NCBI GenBank assembly: GCA_958510825.1 | Contig: OY294048.1 | Span: forward strand, 19,857,589-19,921,588 | Reading direction: 5' to 3' | Length of the DNA: 64,000 nt | Source: Brachypterus glaber | Taxonomy: Eukaryota; Arthropoda; Insecta; Coleoptera; Kateretidae | In this document: in pieces, positions 11,079 through 21,829 of the stretch | How positions within the stretch are numbered: the stretch's first letter is position 1 | Layout: each line of letters opens with the position of its first letter | Notes under the pieces: model-generated | Seen by the model: the letters and a program-made list of their open reading frames with translations, nothing else | What the model was told of the DNA's origin: nothing | Database searches by the model: none | Position numbers and translations under genes: made by a program

Positions 11079-12355
11079 AGAATAGAATAGAATAGAATAG
11101 AATAGAATTTATTTATTGTAGTCTGATACAAATAAATGTATATTACATACGTCAATCTTACAAAATAACTAAGAACAAAAAGATAAAAAATAATTTAACA
11201 AAAAAAAATTACAATTTAAATTGATTTAACAAGAAGTTAAAATTTGAACAAATCGATAGATACATTCAAAAACATTTAGTAAATACATTTAAAAATATTT
11301 AAATACATATAAAAACATTTAAGTACATTTTAAAAACATTCATATTCAAATTAAATGGCTTAGGGCTTATCTTTAAAGAATTCTTCTAAAGTACAATATG
11401 CCTTTCTTTCGAGCATATTTCTCAAATCCTTTTTGAATGTATTCATATTATTTGTGTTTTTTATTAATTCCGGCAGTTTATTTAAAATCTTTGCGCCCAT
11501 AAAACTTATTGACCTTTCGTATAAAGCAGTTTTATGCTTTTCAATCTTAAGAACACCTTCATTTCTTGTCCTATATTGACATTTGTTAACATCTGTATAA
11601 GTGTTATTATAAGGTTTATTTTGGTATATAATGCTGTTTTTAATATGTAAATACAGGGAACTGTCAATATATTTTTAGAAATAAAAGTATTCTTACAGGT
11701 TTCCCTAGGTTTCAGGTCAAAAATTAATCTAACAATTCTTTTTTGTGCAATAAGAATTCGCTCCATATTTGGACTTCCCCACAACAAGATGTCAAAGGTA
11801 ATTCTACTATACACTAGTGAGTAGTAGACATTTAAAATTGATTTTTCAGTTAGGCATCTTTTCAGATTTAAGACAGCAAAATATGAACTATTTATTTTTT
11901 TGATAATAGCTTCTGTATTTGGACCCCAAGTTAAGTGGGAATCAAAAATTGAGCCTAAATATTTTGTTTCATTTTCAAAATGTATTACAGGTATTAATTT
12001 TTAAAACTGGGTTTAATGGCATTTCTCTTCTGTTACAAAAATTTATGCATATTGTTTTTTCAGTATTTATGATTAGGCCGTTTTCAGCGCACCATTTTTT
12101 AAACTCGTCTATTACAGTTTGCAAAAGACTTGCCAGTTTATCTGTTTTTTTTTCTGAAATAATAATTGCGGTGTCGTTAGCAAACATAAGGAGTTTTCCT
12201 ATAGAAATATATTTTGGCAAGTCATTTGCAAACATAAGAAACAGCGCTGGACCTAACATACTGCCTTGAACTACACCAAAGTCTAAAAAGTCATGAACCA
12301 TGATCAAGTAACTCACTGAGTATAAACAGCGTCGACATGACATTTCGCTTGATGA
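11079..12355 (-). pseudogene. 5'-truncated, frameshifted LINE (reverse transcriptase)
   Basis: On the minus strand the 12343-11975 frame carries the polymerase blocks VVQGSMLGPALFLMFANDLP and LLMFANDTAII. In other families these read PQGS.LGP and FADDT, so the catalytic second aspartate is replaced by asparagine. A one-base shift in an A-run near 12000 moves the frame to one with KYLGSIFDSHLTWG, VYYSLVYSRITFDILLWG and AQKRIVRLIFDL, the thumb-like region. The frame ends near 11506. The 3' end at the left is an (AATAG)n tail (11079-11107). Upstream of the polymerase core the element is absent. It is inactive and nested in the hAT-like element. Confidence 0.8.
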
Positions 12356-12534
12356 ACAATAGTTTAAAGTGTCTAATTACTTGAAAAAAGAGTTTCTTAA
12401 AATTCTAATATTTGCATGCCCCCGGTAATGACTACTTCGATCCGACCCGTGTTTATTAGAAACATTTTTATATCAGTAATAAAGTAAAATATTTGTTGGA
12501 TCTGAATTAACCTCGAAAAAAAAAACAAATACAG

Positions 12535-13790
12535 TCAACGGGAGTGAAACCGGTCAAAATTTGCTGTTTTTTGGATTTTTTCGGTTTTCTTACAAAAATA
12601 AAAATCCAAAAAAAAAAGAATGTTAAAGCTTGAAGTTTCTAGCATTTATTACTGTCAACACTGCCAGTAGTTTTTTTATATATTTTTTTAAAGGTTGATG
12701 TACTAGGGGGGTGAAACCGATCACCTCTTTTATTTCACGTATATTTGACTTTAGCAACTTCGAGAGTGAAACCGATCATTTATCCTCGTTATAAAAAAAC
12801 TTTTACGTTTCTAAATAAAGAAAAAACTTAAAAAAAAATTGTAAAAAACGTGTATTTGTTATCAAAAAGGTACATATTATCTTAAACTTAAAAATAATTT
12901 CTTAAATGGTGAGGAGGTTAGTGTAAAGGACTTACTAAAAGTACTTGGATTTCCTACAAAACAAACTCATAAAAAAACTTTAATGACAAAGAAAGCTTTT
13001 TTTATACTAATTAGGGGCTGTCCATATATTACGTAACGCAATTCTTCAAAAAAATTGACCCCCCCCCCTTGTGTAGCAAACTGTCACATTTACCAACACC
13101 CCCCCCTGTAACGCGTAACAACATAAAATTTTTGTTGCGCAATAAATTTAACTGTATTCTCACTATTGATTCGTTTTTCTCGACAAAACAAATATGAACC
13201 TGAAATATACTATAACATAACCTTAAAAAAAATTTACACAAAAAAATCACTCAAACTTAAAAAAAATATTCATAATTAATATCACACAGGGAAAAAATAC
13301 TAGGTACCTCTTTTTACACTGAGTGTAACGTATAACACGTATATTGTTTATGCACAGGTACACAAAACAGTACACACATTGGTGTTCTGTGAGTACACAT
13401 TCCGCGCGAAAATGTATCATCGCTGATAATTCATCGGCAAGATCCCGCAAGAACAGGGCCGTAAGAATATTTTTTATGTCAATGTCAACAGTTTTTTACT
13501 GATTACAATATTATTTAAATATGCATAGTTTCGTCAATTTTTGTGTGAAAAAGGAAATGATGGCCACTAAATAGTAATTTATGTTGAAATAAAAATACAT
13601 CTGCCAAGCTTAGGAATAAACATTTAATTTATTAAATTCCGTTACGTAAAGTTTACCTAGCCCCCCCCCCTCCCCCCTGTCACAAACTGTAACAACTTCT
13701 CTGACCACCCCCTAGGCGCGTTACGTAATATATGGACAGCCCCTTAGCTAGTGATCGATTTCACCCCACCAAACCAATAAAAAATTACAC
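12535..13790. mobile_element. GTGAAACCGATCA-motif element interrupted by a Harbinger-like MITE
   Basis: GTGAAACCGGTCA at 12545, GTGAAACCGATCA at about 12714 and 12769, and the inverted TGATCGATTTCACCCC at about 13753 suggest one element with subterminal repeats facing inward. The 13014-13743 MITE splits it at a TTA. Exact termini are not clear. The flanking DNA is AT-rich and non-coding. Confidence 0.5.
13014..13743. mobile_element. PIF/Harbinger-like MITE, copy 1
   Basis: Perfect termini GGGGCTGTCCATATATTACG and its reverse complement are flanked by TTA on both sides. A 3-bp TTA/TWA duplication is the usual PIF/Harbinger signature. The interior has poly-C tracts near both ends (13060-13105 and 13660-13680) and aligns along its length with copy 2 at 35366-36066. 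Similar short frames in both copies (13247-13450 and 35600-35830) reflect shared non-coding sequence. No transposase. Confidence 0.85.
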
Positions 13791-14948
13791 AATGTTGATA
13801 AAAAAAACTAAAAACTTTTTACTACGAGGGCCACATAATAGTTAAACTCATATTTGAATCTGTCCTCATATTTTTTCTATTACCTCAAGTTTTTGAGAAA
13901 AATTAGATAAAAGTGGCAAAACATCATTATTTTTAAAAAAATACCTAACATATTATGGAAACTTTAAATTCATAGGTAAATAAACAGGGATACTATATAA
14001 AGGGAAAAATATATTTAAAAAAAAAGTGGATCCTGTGATACATCCTGTGGAGGCGAGGAGAAGGGTGCATAAGGGAACATGCTAAAAATACGCCAAAAAG
14101 CATCACTAGTTGGTCAAAAATGAAATTGAATTATGTTACATAATACGGTCCTTATGTAATGAAGTAACATTTTTATGATGTAGAATCAACGACAAAAAAT
14201 ACACAATTTTTTTTATAAATTATTTTTAAATTAAATTTAAAATAAACCAAGTATAAATGCCTGTACTAAAATTCAAAAAGTAAAACATGTAGGATTTTTT
14301 CAAAGGTCAAATTCGGATTCTGTAACAGTAGGCCCTCGCATATGGACTTTTGAATTCCTCGTATTTTTTTTAATATACCCTAAAATTTTCAAAATCCTAC
14401 TCTTCTTTTTAAAATAAAAAAAACGTCATTATTTCCTGGACTTTTATATCTCAAAAATTTTAGGTGCTGGAATTTTCGAAGGTCAGATTTGGATTCTAGG
14501 CCCTCGAATTAGTAAGAAAAATTTACTTTCGGATCGGGGCAACAAAAAGTTGCTAGTGTAATTGTTATTTGGAGCCCCTTAAAATATAAGATACCACTTA
14601 TAATAGATGGTTGAATTCAGAATGAAATGTACATTTATATTCTTTGATATTAAAGGGGGAGGAGCTATTTGAAAAACAGAAGTTGGGGGTGGTTTAAAGT
14701 GTGTGGTAAGCAAGGGGTGGTTTTGGATATGTGAATAAAGCCATTCCCATTTAAGACTCGTTTTTGCAAAAAATTCTATCTTTTCAAATAACGGAGATAT
14801 AGCTTGACAAGAATGTGGTGGGACACCAGGTATACCTAGGTGAAGATGTCAGGTTTTATGCGTTTTTTCTCATCTCATCTTAAACTGAGATTTTTAGGTT
14901 TATTAATTTTGCGTCGGTCAATATCAAGTGAGATATTTTATATATCTA
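13747..14948. other. Unassigned stretch with a two-unit direct repeat
   Basis: Nothing gene-like. A loose direct repeat (CAAAGGTCAAATTCGGATTC with AGGCCCTCGCAT near 14311; CGAAGGTCAGATTTGGATTC with AGGCCCTCGAAT near 14476) is the only structure seen, with period near 165 bp. Confidence 0.45.
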
Positions 14949-16291
14949 CAGTGTCCGTCATAAAGTGTGCACCATATAGATTTTTTTGTATATTAATATT
15001 TTAAAAATTGGTCTTTGTCTTTCATATAAGAAAACATAAAAATTAACCTAAAAATTACATTTTAAAATTTTATCACCTGTCATGTGGAGAAAATTCAATT
15101 AAATTTTTTTAATTGGCGAAAGTACTACTATCAATATCGATATTTTATATCGATATTTTTCATTTAAATTGTAGAGTTTAACACACTTCTCTCTTGGGTT
15201 AATCTGACATACTGATTATTTATCTAAATTTAAGAAAAGCTAAATTTTTAAATTTTGGTGAACCTCAAGATTCTGTGCGGTTCTGAATTTTTAATGATTT
15301 GGCAGTACTTGATAATTGCGAAAAATTCAAAGAAATTATTAGAAACAAGTTGTTTCTAATTTTATATATATTTTTAGTAAAAAATTCGTAACTTTTTTAA
15401 ACTTTTCTTGAATAAAAAAATTTAATCCATTTTTTTAATTTTGTAGAATCAGTTTACTCTGATGAATCTAGGGCAAAAAAAATTCTTACGCTTCTTATTT
15501 TTGGAAAAAGGGGTAATAAGAAGAAGGGGTAATAAAAAACGGTGAAGAAAAAAACATTAAAAATTGCTTGTAAAATAATGAAAAAAAAAAAACGTACTAA
15601 AGATTGCAGGTTTCTAAATGTAGCTATAATAATTTATTAAAAGTGTTTCTGGAATTTGCAGCTTTGGATTCTCTTATTACCCGATTTTTAAAAAAATTTA
15701 ACCCCCCATAATTTTTTTGTTGTCGTAGAACTTGATTTTTCCTGAAAATTTCAAGTCGATCGGATTATTCGTTCTTAAGTTATCGTGTTAAAAAATCATG
15801 ACATCAGACGGAAAGACGGACTGACGGGCAGAAGGACGGACGTCCGCAGACGGACGGACGGACGGACGGAAAGACGGATATTTCGAAAAAATAAGAAAGT
15901 TTCTTATTTTTCCATGAAACGAATTTATATCCAAGAATTTTTTGTATAGGACGATTTTTGAATTTTTTTGAAAATTCGAAACTACCGTATAATATTATTC
16001 TAGCGCAGGCGCTGTGAATAATATAAGAAAAATGAAAAACAAAGAAAAAAAATTTGAAATTCCGAATTTGTAGTCAGAATCTTACAACTTTTTTTCAATT
16101 TTTTTTATATTTTTCTTGAAAATGGAAGCACTTTTGCCTATTTAAAAAATAAAGTTTGCATTTTCTCCGGATTACAAAATGTTATTTTTTGGCTATATTA
16201 TATGCTCTCTTTGATGGCAAAGACCACTTTTAAAAGTATTTGTTATGAAAAAAAGTTTTCCATATACTGCAGACTTTTATGACGGTCACTG
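14949..16291. mobile_element. Tc1/mariner-like non-autonomous element, 1.34 kb
   Basis: TA|CAGTGTCCGTCATAAAGTG at the left pairs with CTTTTATGACGGTCACTG|TA at the right. CAGTG-type ends with a TA duplication are characteristic of Tc1/mariner. No DDE transposase frame survives; the interior is AT-rich and includes a copy of the ACGG-rich dispersed repeat at 15655-16025. A TATCGATATT doublet lies at 15138-15163. It is a decayed or internally replaced element. Confidence 0.7.
15655..16025 (+). repeat. ACGG-rich dispersed repeat, copy 1
   Basis: It contains TCAAGTCGATCGGATTATTC, an (ACGG)n-like tract at 15810-15885, TTTCTTATTTTTCCATGAAA, and the end block TTCGAAACTACCGTATAATA followed by CTAGCGCAGGCGCTGTGAATA. 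The same order occurs inverted at 43740-44040 and, without the ACGG tract, at 57180-57420. The family is unknown. Confidence 0.7.
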
Positions 16292-16539
16292 TATATTTAA
16301 ACAGTACATAAATATTTAAGGACTTGAAGAAAATTCGTTTGGGTGCTCTGGGAAACGCGGCGCTAAAGAGGATTAAAAAAGGCAGGAAATAGCAATCTTT
16401 CATTTCCTTTGCTATAAACAAATAAATATTTTATCTCTATATTATTTTTATGAAAGTATACCAGCCAAGGTTTAAGCCACAAATATCATTTTATATGAAG
16501 CGTTAAAGAAATTTTGATATATACTCGTTCCAGAATAGG

Positions 16540-17910
16540 GCAGAGCACTAGAGAGCACGGTAGTTTTCTGCAAATTTTAACTTTTTGTTTCCGAGCCCTG
16601 ATTTTTTTATAACCCTTATCCTCCAGGGTGTCACAATTGTGACTTTACTTCTTTATTTTTTCTTTAAGGCCAATATTAATCCAAAGTACTTTTATAGACT
16701 TTTTATGTATGCTAACAAATATGCAAATTTAATTCGGTATAATACAGCTCTCCTGAAACTCTAAGGAAACAAAAACTCGGGCAGAAACTAAAAAAAAACA
16801 ATGGTATTTTTGTTATTCTTGTTTTCTTCTTTTTAGGCATAGAAAATATAAAAAAAACACAATTAAATCGAAAAATTATCATTAGTTTAGTCTCGGGAGG
16901 GTAAGGGATAAATTGTTTAAACACACCCAAAGAAGTAAATTAGGCAAATATAAAAAAATCGTAGAGGCGATCGTTTTTTTTTGCGTTTTTTTTTCTAATT
17001 TATTATAATTTGTTCATATTACGTACTTGAACTTTAGTATATATTTTAGATATAATAATAAAATCATTATTTATAATCACTACTTTACAAAAATGCTTAT
17101 CTGCAACGCCAAAGGGCGTATCTTTTTTTTCTAGCGCGTTATTATTTTATGGGCGAATTGGACCAAAAAAACTTTGTTTTTTGCATATTCGGACTTAAAA
17201 TGCCATGAAACGTCGAGAAAATTTAAAAAAGTGGGTGTTAAAAAATATCGGTCTGTCTGTCCTTATAACTTCTAAACGAAAGGTCCGATTTAAAAAATTC
17301 TTTTACTATACGATTTAGGACCTTCCTAGTTTACGCCACGTCAAATATGGTTAACATTGGGATCAGGCAATCAATAATAAGCCAAAAATATTAGTTTTTA
17401 CCCCTTTTTCCCCCTTGCTGCTCTCCAATGTCAACCATATTTGATGTCAGATAAACTTTAAAGGTCCTAAATCGTTTAGTGAAAGAATTTTTTAAATCGG
17501 ACCTTTCGTTTAAAAGTTACAAAGTGTATAGACAGAGGACAGACAGACTGATATATTTTCAACACTCGACGTTTCAGGCACTTTAAGTCTGAATATGCAA
17601 AAAAATGTTTTAAATTTTCGGTCCATTCGCCCATAAAACAATAACGCGCTAGATAAAAAGATACGCCCTTTGGCGTTGCAGATAAGCATTTTTGTAATGT
17701 AGTGATTATAAATAATGATTTTATTATATCTAAAATATATATACTATATTATAACAAATTAGAAAAAACGTAAAAAAACGATCGGTATCTACGATTTTTT
17801 TTTATTTGCCTAAATTACTTCCTTAGGTGTGTTTAAAAATTTTATGAAAAAAATCAGGGGTCGGAAATAAAAACTTAAAATTTGCAGAACACCACCGTGG
17901 ATGGGTGAGT
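16540..17910. mobile_element. Large foldback with ~450-bp arms
   Basis: The inner arms are 16907-17355 and 17420-17850: AACGCCAAAGGGCGTATC, AGGTCCGATTTAAAAAATTC, and AACGATCG blocks are matched in inverted order. Outer arms continue as CTGCAAATTTTAA at 16569 and TTAAAATTTGCAG at 17875. The left arm is interrupted by a separate insertion at 16613-16906, while the right arm retains the uninterrupted version. The right side may continue to about 18020 (TAGAGCACT match). There is no transposase. Confidence 0.75.
16613..16906. mobile_element. MITE inserted into one arm of the foldback
   Basis: Termini CCCTTATCCTCC and GGAGGGTAAGGG are inverted with one mismatch; ATAA lies on both sides. The equivalent place in the other arm (about 17845) reads straight through, giving an empty-site comparison within the window. 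The interior is AT-rich without coding potential. Confidence 0.65.
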
Positions 17911-18148
17911 TTGTGAGCATAGGTTGGTAGTTAAGTATTTTCGCAGGTGTGTAGTGTGTAAACTACCTATATACTCTAACAAACCTGCCTATCCAGTGCT
18001 CTAAAATAGGGCCTTGCTTTTCGGGCTTTCCATTTCCTCACAAAATATTACATTTATAGAAATTTAGTTTCACAATTACTTCTAATTATCAACTAAGTTT
18101 CAGTTTTTTAATTTTAAGTGAGTATGTAAGATGTATTCCAATACACAT

Positions 18149-18420
18149 GGGAGATTAGCTCAGCGGTCTAAGGCATCGATATAGCATTGACACTGAGCTA
18201 ATAATCGTGAGTTCAAACCTCACTGGCGCCGATTGCCTTTTTCAGTTAATTAATAATTGAAATTTGGCGAAGGCGTACTCCCTAGATATATTGGTTCGAA
18301 AGTCAATTCAAGCCGGTGGTTCCCTCTACTACTAGCCTACACAAGTCTTGGATTTAGGGGGTGCTTAATTAAGTAGAATAGTACGAGGTTAAAAATAAAC
18401 AAAAAAAACAAAAAAAAAAA
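18149..18420 (+). mobile_element. tRNA-derived SINE, family A, copy 2 (different head)
   Basis: The body from GCGCCGATTGCC onward matches copy 1 almost base for base, through AGCCGGTGGTTCCCTCTA to the GAATAGTACGAGGTTAAA tail. The head differs: GATTAGCTCAGCGGTCTAAG serves as box A and GAGTTCAAACCTCAC as box B, resembling another tRNA. It is followed by A-rich (CAAAA)n. Confidence 0.8.
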
Positions 18421-18464
18421 CACATGTCTTTCAATTCGTTTTTCTTTTTATTTGTGATGAGGTC

Positions 18465-18545
18465 AACGACTGAGAACTACCCAACCCTGGCTGATATGGT
18501 TAACCACCAAGGCCAATAAAAACGGAAGAAGAAGAAGAAGATTTG
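18465..18545 (+). mobile_element. Possible retroposon 3' tail ending in (GAA)n
   Basis: The block TGGCTGATATGGTTAACCAC followed by CAAGGCCAATAAAAACGG runs directly into (GAA)n. A simple-repeat tail after a GC-richer block is typical of a LINE or SINE 3' end, but there is no second copy here for comparison. 18546-18811 has no recognised feature. Confidence 0.35.
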
Positions 18546-18811
18546 TGATGAGGAATTAGACACACCCCTTTTAGACGTATTTTAGGTTTTGGACCGATGT
18601 TTTAAACTTCAACGTATATTTTACATTTTTTTGTAACTTTTAAGTAACTTTATCGCGTGTGTGGTGTGGTGTAAGGGTCAAACACAAATTGTCAGTATGT
18701 TATCTATGCGTTTACCTACAGCTATTGAAGAGGAGAATGTTAAAACATAAAACACTGTAAAGCAGTCTAGGAAATATGTCATGGGTGGTTTTAACCCCAC
18801 CACACACGCAT

Positions 18812-19030
18812 ATTTATTTAACCTCGAACTATTCTACTTAATTAAGCATCCGCTAAGTCCAGGACTTGTGTAGGCTAGTAGTAGAGGGAACCAACGGCAA
18901 ATACTTTTTATAGACTTTCAAACCAGTTTTTATTAATTAACTGATAAAGGCAAATCGGAACCAGTGAGAATCGAACTCACTCTAGTTGACTAGTAGACTT
19001 GTCATGTACAGACCACTACACCATACTGGA
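18812..19030 (-). mobile_element. tRNA-derived SINE, family A, copy 3
   Basis: On the minus strand, a head with box A-like TGGTGTAGTGGTCTG and box B-like GAGTTCGATTCTCAC is followed by the family A body (CGATTTGCCTTTATCAGTTA; GGTTCCCTCTACTACTAGCC; GCTTAATTAAGTAGAATAGT). Part of the middle of the body is shorter than in copies 1 and 2. It lies immediately 3' of a LINE fragment in the same orientation. Confidence 0.8.
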
Positions 19031-19039
19031 TACTGAATA

Positions 19040-19397
19040 ATTGGGGTGAAGGGTGCTGACATATTCATGCACAGCACATGTACTTAGGCCGCCCTGTTGG
19101 GCCCATTGTACTACCTCCCTTTGGTAGCAACATCTAATCCCCTAACCATCTAACCCTTTGAATGTTCCTCAGTAAGGAATTAGGGGTGATGTTGCTTATA
19201 CCGGCCATGTCGAGCCAGTACTCTTCTAGCATGAACCCTCGTTTTGAAGCTAACGCTGGACAGTGACAGAGCACGTGTTTCACTGTTTCGTCTTCTAGGT
19301 TACATCCTCTGCAAAGTGGGCTATCAACAAGTCTCATTGCATTGAGGTGTTTATTTAGTTTGCAGTGGCCCGATCACCACTACACCAATCCTCCGGG
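19040..19397 (-). pseudogene. LINE C-terminal fragment with zinc-knuckle-like motif
   Basis: On the minus strand the frame from about 19378 reads GHCKLNKHLNAMRLVDSPLC, then RGC, an acidic stretch with ET, KHVLCHCPAL, and ends at 19134. This CRxC...ETxxHxLCxCPAL pattern is the cysteine/histidine-rich C-terminus that follows RNase H or reverse transcriptase in several insect LINE clades. Everything upstream is absent. A tRNA box A-like GGATTGGTGTAGTGGTGA sits just 5' of the fragment (19376-19396), as in a SINE head. Confidence 0.7.
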
Positions 19398-21124
19398 TTA
19401 ATATTTAGAAATAACATACAACTCTGTAACTTAATTAAAAAAGTATTTTCTGATAAGCACATACAACTTTGTAATACAGCAAGAAAATAATACAGTTAAA
19501 TATAAACACCTAGGTCCTAATATAATTGAATATAATATATTTAATAGTTCCTATATGTGCTAAAAGAAAAGAAAATATATTAAAATCTCAAAACTGACGA
19601 TATTTAAATTGTACTTTTCATACACAACTATAACTACGTAGCTACTAACCTAGCTGAAAACAGTTCTGGCATAAGTACACACATTTATAATCAAGAAAGT
19701 TTTAGTTCTAGTAGAGGTTTTAGTAAATAGTATTGCATCTAGAAAGTTTGTAGGCCGCAGAAGTATTTTTGCCATCTGAAACTGTAGCTACCATAAGAAA
19801 GTTGATGAACTCAATTTAAAAGTTTTTCATTTAAAAGTGTCAATCCGTTTAATTGGAAAATTCTGTTATTTTTCTTACTTTAGAAAGTGTAGCATTTATT
19901 ATGTTACGAATTACAAGGTTTGCCTATGTAAATTTATTTAAAAATTGTAGCTTAATTTTTAAATTTAAATCTCATTATGCTCTTTAGAAATTCAGTGTTC
20001 TCAAAATTAATTAATACTCGTTTTTATATTCCATCGCGACGCGTCGCTCCGAGCCTTAATAAAAATTTTATAATATCTGGTAGGTTTTATCTATTAACAA
20101 CAAAACATGTTGCTTCCAACAAAAAAAATACTTTCCTCCTTTAAATCAATATTAAGCCAGCTATACACAGCTGTACAGAGAAAAGATTACTAAAAACAAG
20201 AACGTAATATTCGAATCAAGTGGCTCAAACGTTTTTATATCCGCAGGTATGTTTTAACTTAAAAGTACTTAAATCAAATTGATTAAAGTTAAATACGTAT
20301 CTTATTTAGACCAAGCGATTTAAGTTAAAGTTGGTTAAATTGGTTTAAATGACTACATTTCTTGTATTAAGTTTTAAAGAAACTTGAAAAAAATATGATA
20401 GTAATACCGAACAATTAAAATACTACAAAGAATATAAATAGTACCGTCGAGTGGGGTAACTTCGGACGGCGTGGTTGACTTCGAAAAACTCTCTGAACCA
20501 AAGAACGTGTGCACAAGTTATGGGGTTGTAAAACTATCCAAAAGGAGTTCAACTGAAAAACTTGACATATCCAGTTTTGGTGAAAAATGAGATCTTGACT
20601 GTATTGGGTAAATACAGTTAGCGATTTTTTTAAAATCCAAACTTTTTTTTTGGTTATGGTAAGTTTTTGCAGTTAAGCTCGTTTTCGATATATCAATTAT
20701 TAAAATTTTACCGTTTTCAATTATTAAAGTGGTAAAATTTTACGAATGTAGAAAAACTTTTTTTAAATTAACTATATTGCACTTTTTTGTAGTTCAGCGT
20801 ATTTATTTAATACATCTGATAAAATTTTAAAATACCCATAGAATTGAAATGTAATAAAAATACACCTGCTTTATTTTTCAAATTGCTGAATTAATAGAGC
20901 TCCAGTGTTAATTAACAGCGAATGTATTGTTCACATACAAACATGAAATAGTCATTAAAATAATTCCTCAATCTATTTTTTTTAACTAATTTAAATTTTA
21001 GTCCAGTTAATTACTTTAAAATAAACAAGCATTTAGAACAAAATGAATAAAAATTGTATCTGTTTTAAATGATTGACAGTACCTAATTATATATTTGTTT
21101 TCAAAAAACATTTATTAGTCGCGT
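19398..21124. other. Unassigned stretch
   Basis: AT-rich DNA with no gene. At 20444 an isolated block GAGTGGGGTAACTTCGGACG, followed by GTGGTTGACTTCG, looks like the terminus of a DNA element, but no matching right end was found. TCGCGACGCGTCGC at 20035 is a local GC island. Confidence 0.4.
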
Positions 21125-21260
21125 TAGGGCATATTCACAGACTCGCATGAGATGTCGTGATTGGCTTGATGTGCCGCCATGTATCTTGTAAGCCAATCAC
21201 GGTACCGCATTCTTATGTAATATGTTGTTATGCGAGTTTGTGGATATGCCTTTAAAGTAG
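21121..21260. mobile_element. ~130-bp MITE, TTAA-type ends
   Basis: TTAGGGCATATTCACAGACT at the left is matched by the reverse complement of TGTGGATATGCCTTTAA at the right, then ACTCGCAT pairs with ATGCGAGT. An inner repeat CGTGATTGGCTT pairs with AAGCCAATCACG. The flanking bases suggest a TTAA target, degenerate on the left. Confidence 0.65.
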
Positions 21261-21344
21261 CATATCATTGCTAATACAGCTGTTATAACAAGTTATAATT
21301 TAAAAAAATTATCTATGTAACATGTTTAAATATGAACCAATTAC

Positions 21345-21795
21345 ACAGCCACACAAAAAAATTGGACCTCCGACGGACTCGGCTTGTCAATTCCTATGTA
21401 TTTTGAGCTGTTAAATCCGAATCTAAGGTCGGAATTTAAAAGCTAGCTCCTATTTTCAACATCTCAAAAAACATTTTTTTTTTCTAGTTTTTACAAACAA
21501 AAAAAAAAATTAGATCTCCGACGTACGGATTCGACTAGTCAATTCATATTTATTTTAAGCCGCTGAATCCGAATCTGAGGTTAAAATTTATAAATTAGCT
21601 CCCATTTTCAACATAACCTTAAAAAACATATATCATAGCGAAAAAGTAGAAAAAATGTATGTTTTTTGAGGATATGTTCAAAATGGGAGCTAACTTTTAA
21701 ATACCGACCTCAAATTCGAATTCAGCTGCTCAAAATACATAGGAATTGACTAGTCAAGTCCGTCGGAGATCCAACTTTTTTTTTGTGGCTGTTTT
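21345..21795. mobile_element. Foldback with one arm duplicated
   Basis: CAGCCACACAAAAAAATTGG at the left pairs with AACTTTTTTTTTGTGGCTG at the right, followed by GACGGACTCGGCTTGTCAAT and its counterpart. The left arm occurs twice in direct order (21345-21470 and 21506-21640, each with CCGAATCTAAGG-type and AGCTCCNATTTTCAACAT blocks), whereas the right arm (21655-21793) is single. Confidence 0.7.
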
Positions 21796-21829
21796 ATTAT
21801 AATTACACTTAAGAGTGAAAAAATCTATC

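Larger units (their letters stand above)
10875..12451. mobile_element. hAT-like MITE with 8-bp TSD, host of a LINE insertion
   Basis: CACGGGTCGGATCGAAGTAG starts the left end and its exact reverse complement closes the right end; the perfect part of the terminal repeat is at least 35 bp and continues through ACCGGGGGCAT. The flanks carry the perfect 8-bp direct repeat TTTATTAG at 10867-10874 and 12452-12459. No transposase is present. Most of the interior is a later LINE insertion (about 11079-12355). The 8-bp duplication points to hAT. Confidence 0.85.

Noticed and set aside
11919..12269. Plus-strand 116-codon frame
   Set aside because: Shadow of the minus-strand LINE polymerase fragment.
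20444..20500. GAGTGGGGTAACTTCGGACG as an element terminus
   Set aside because: No inverted partner or duplication found within the window.
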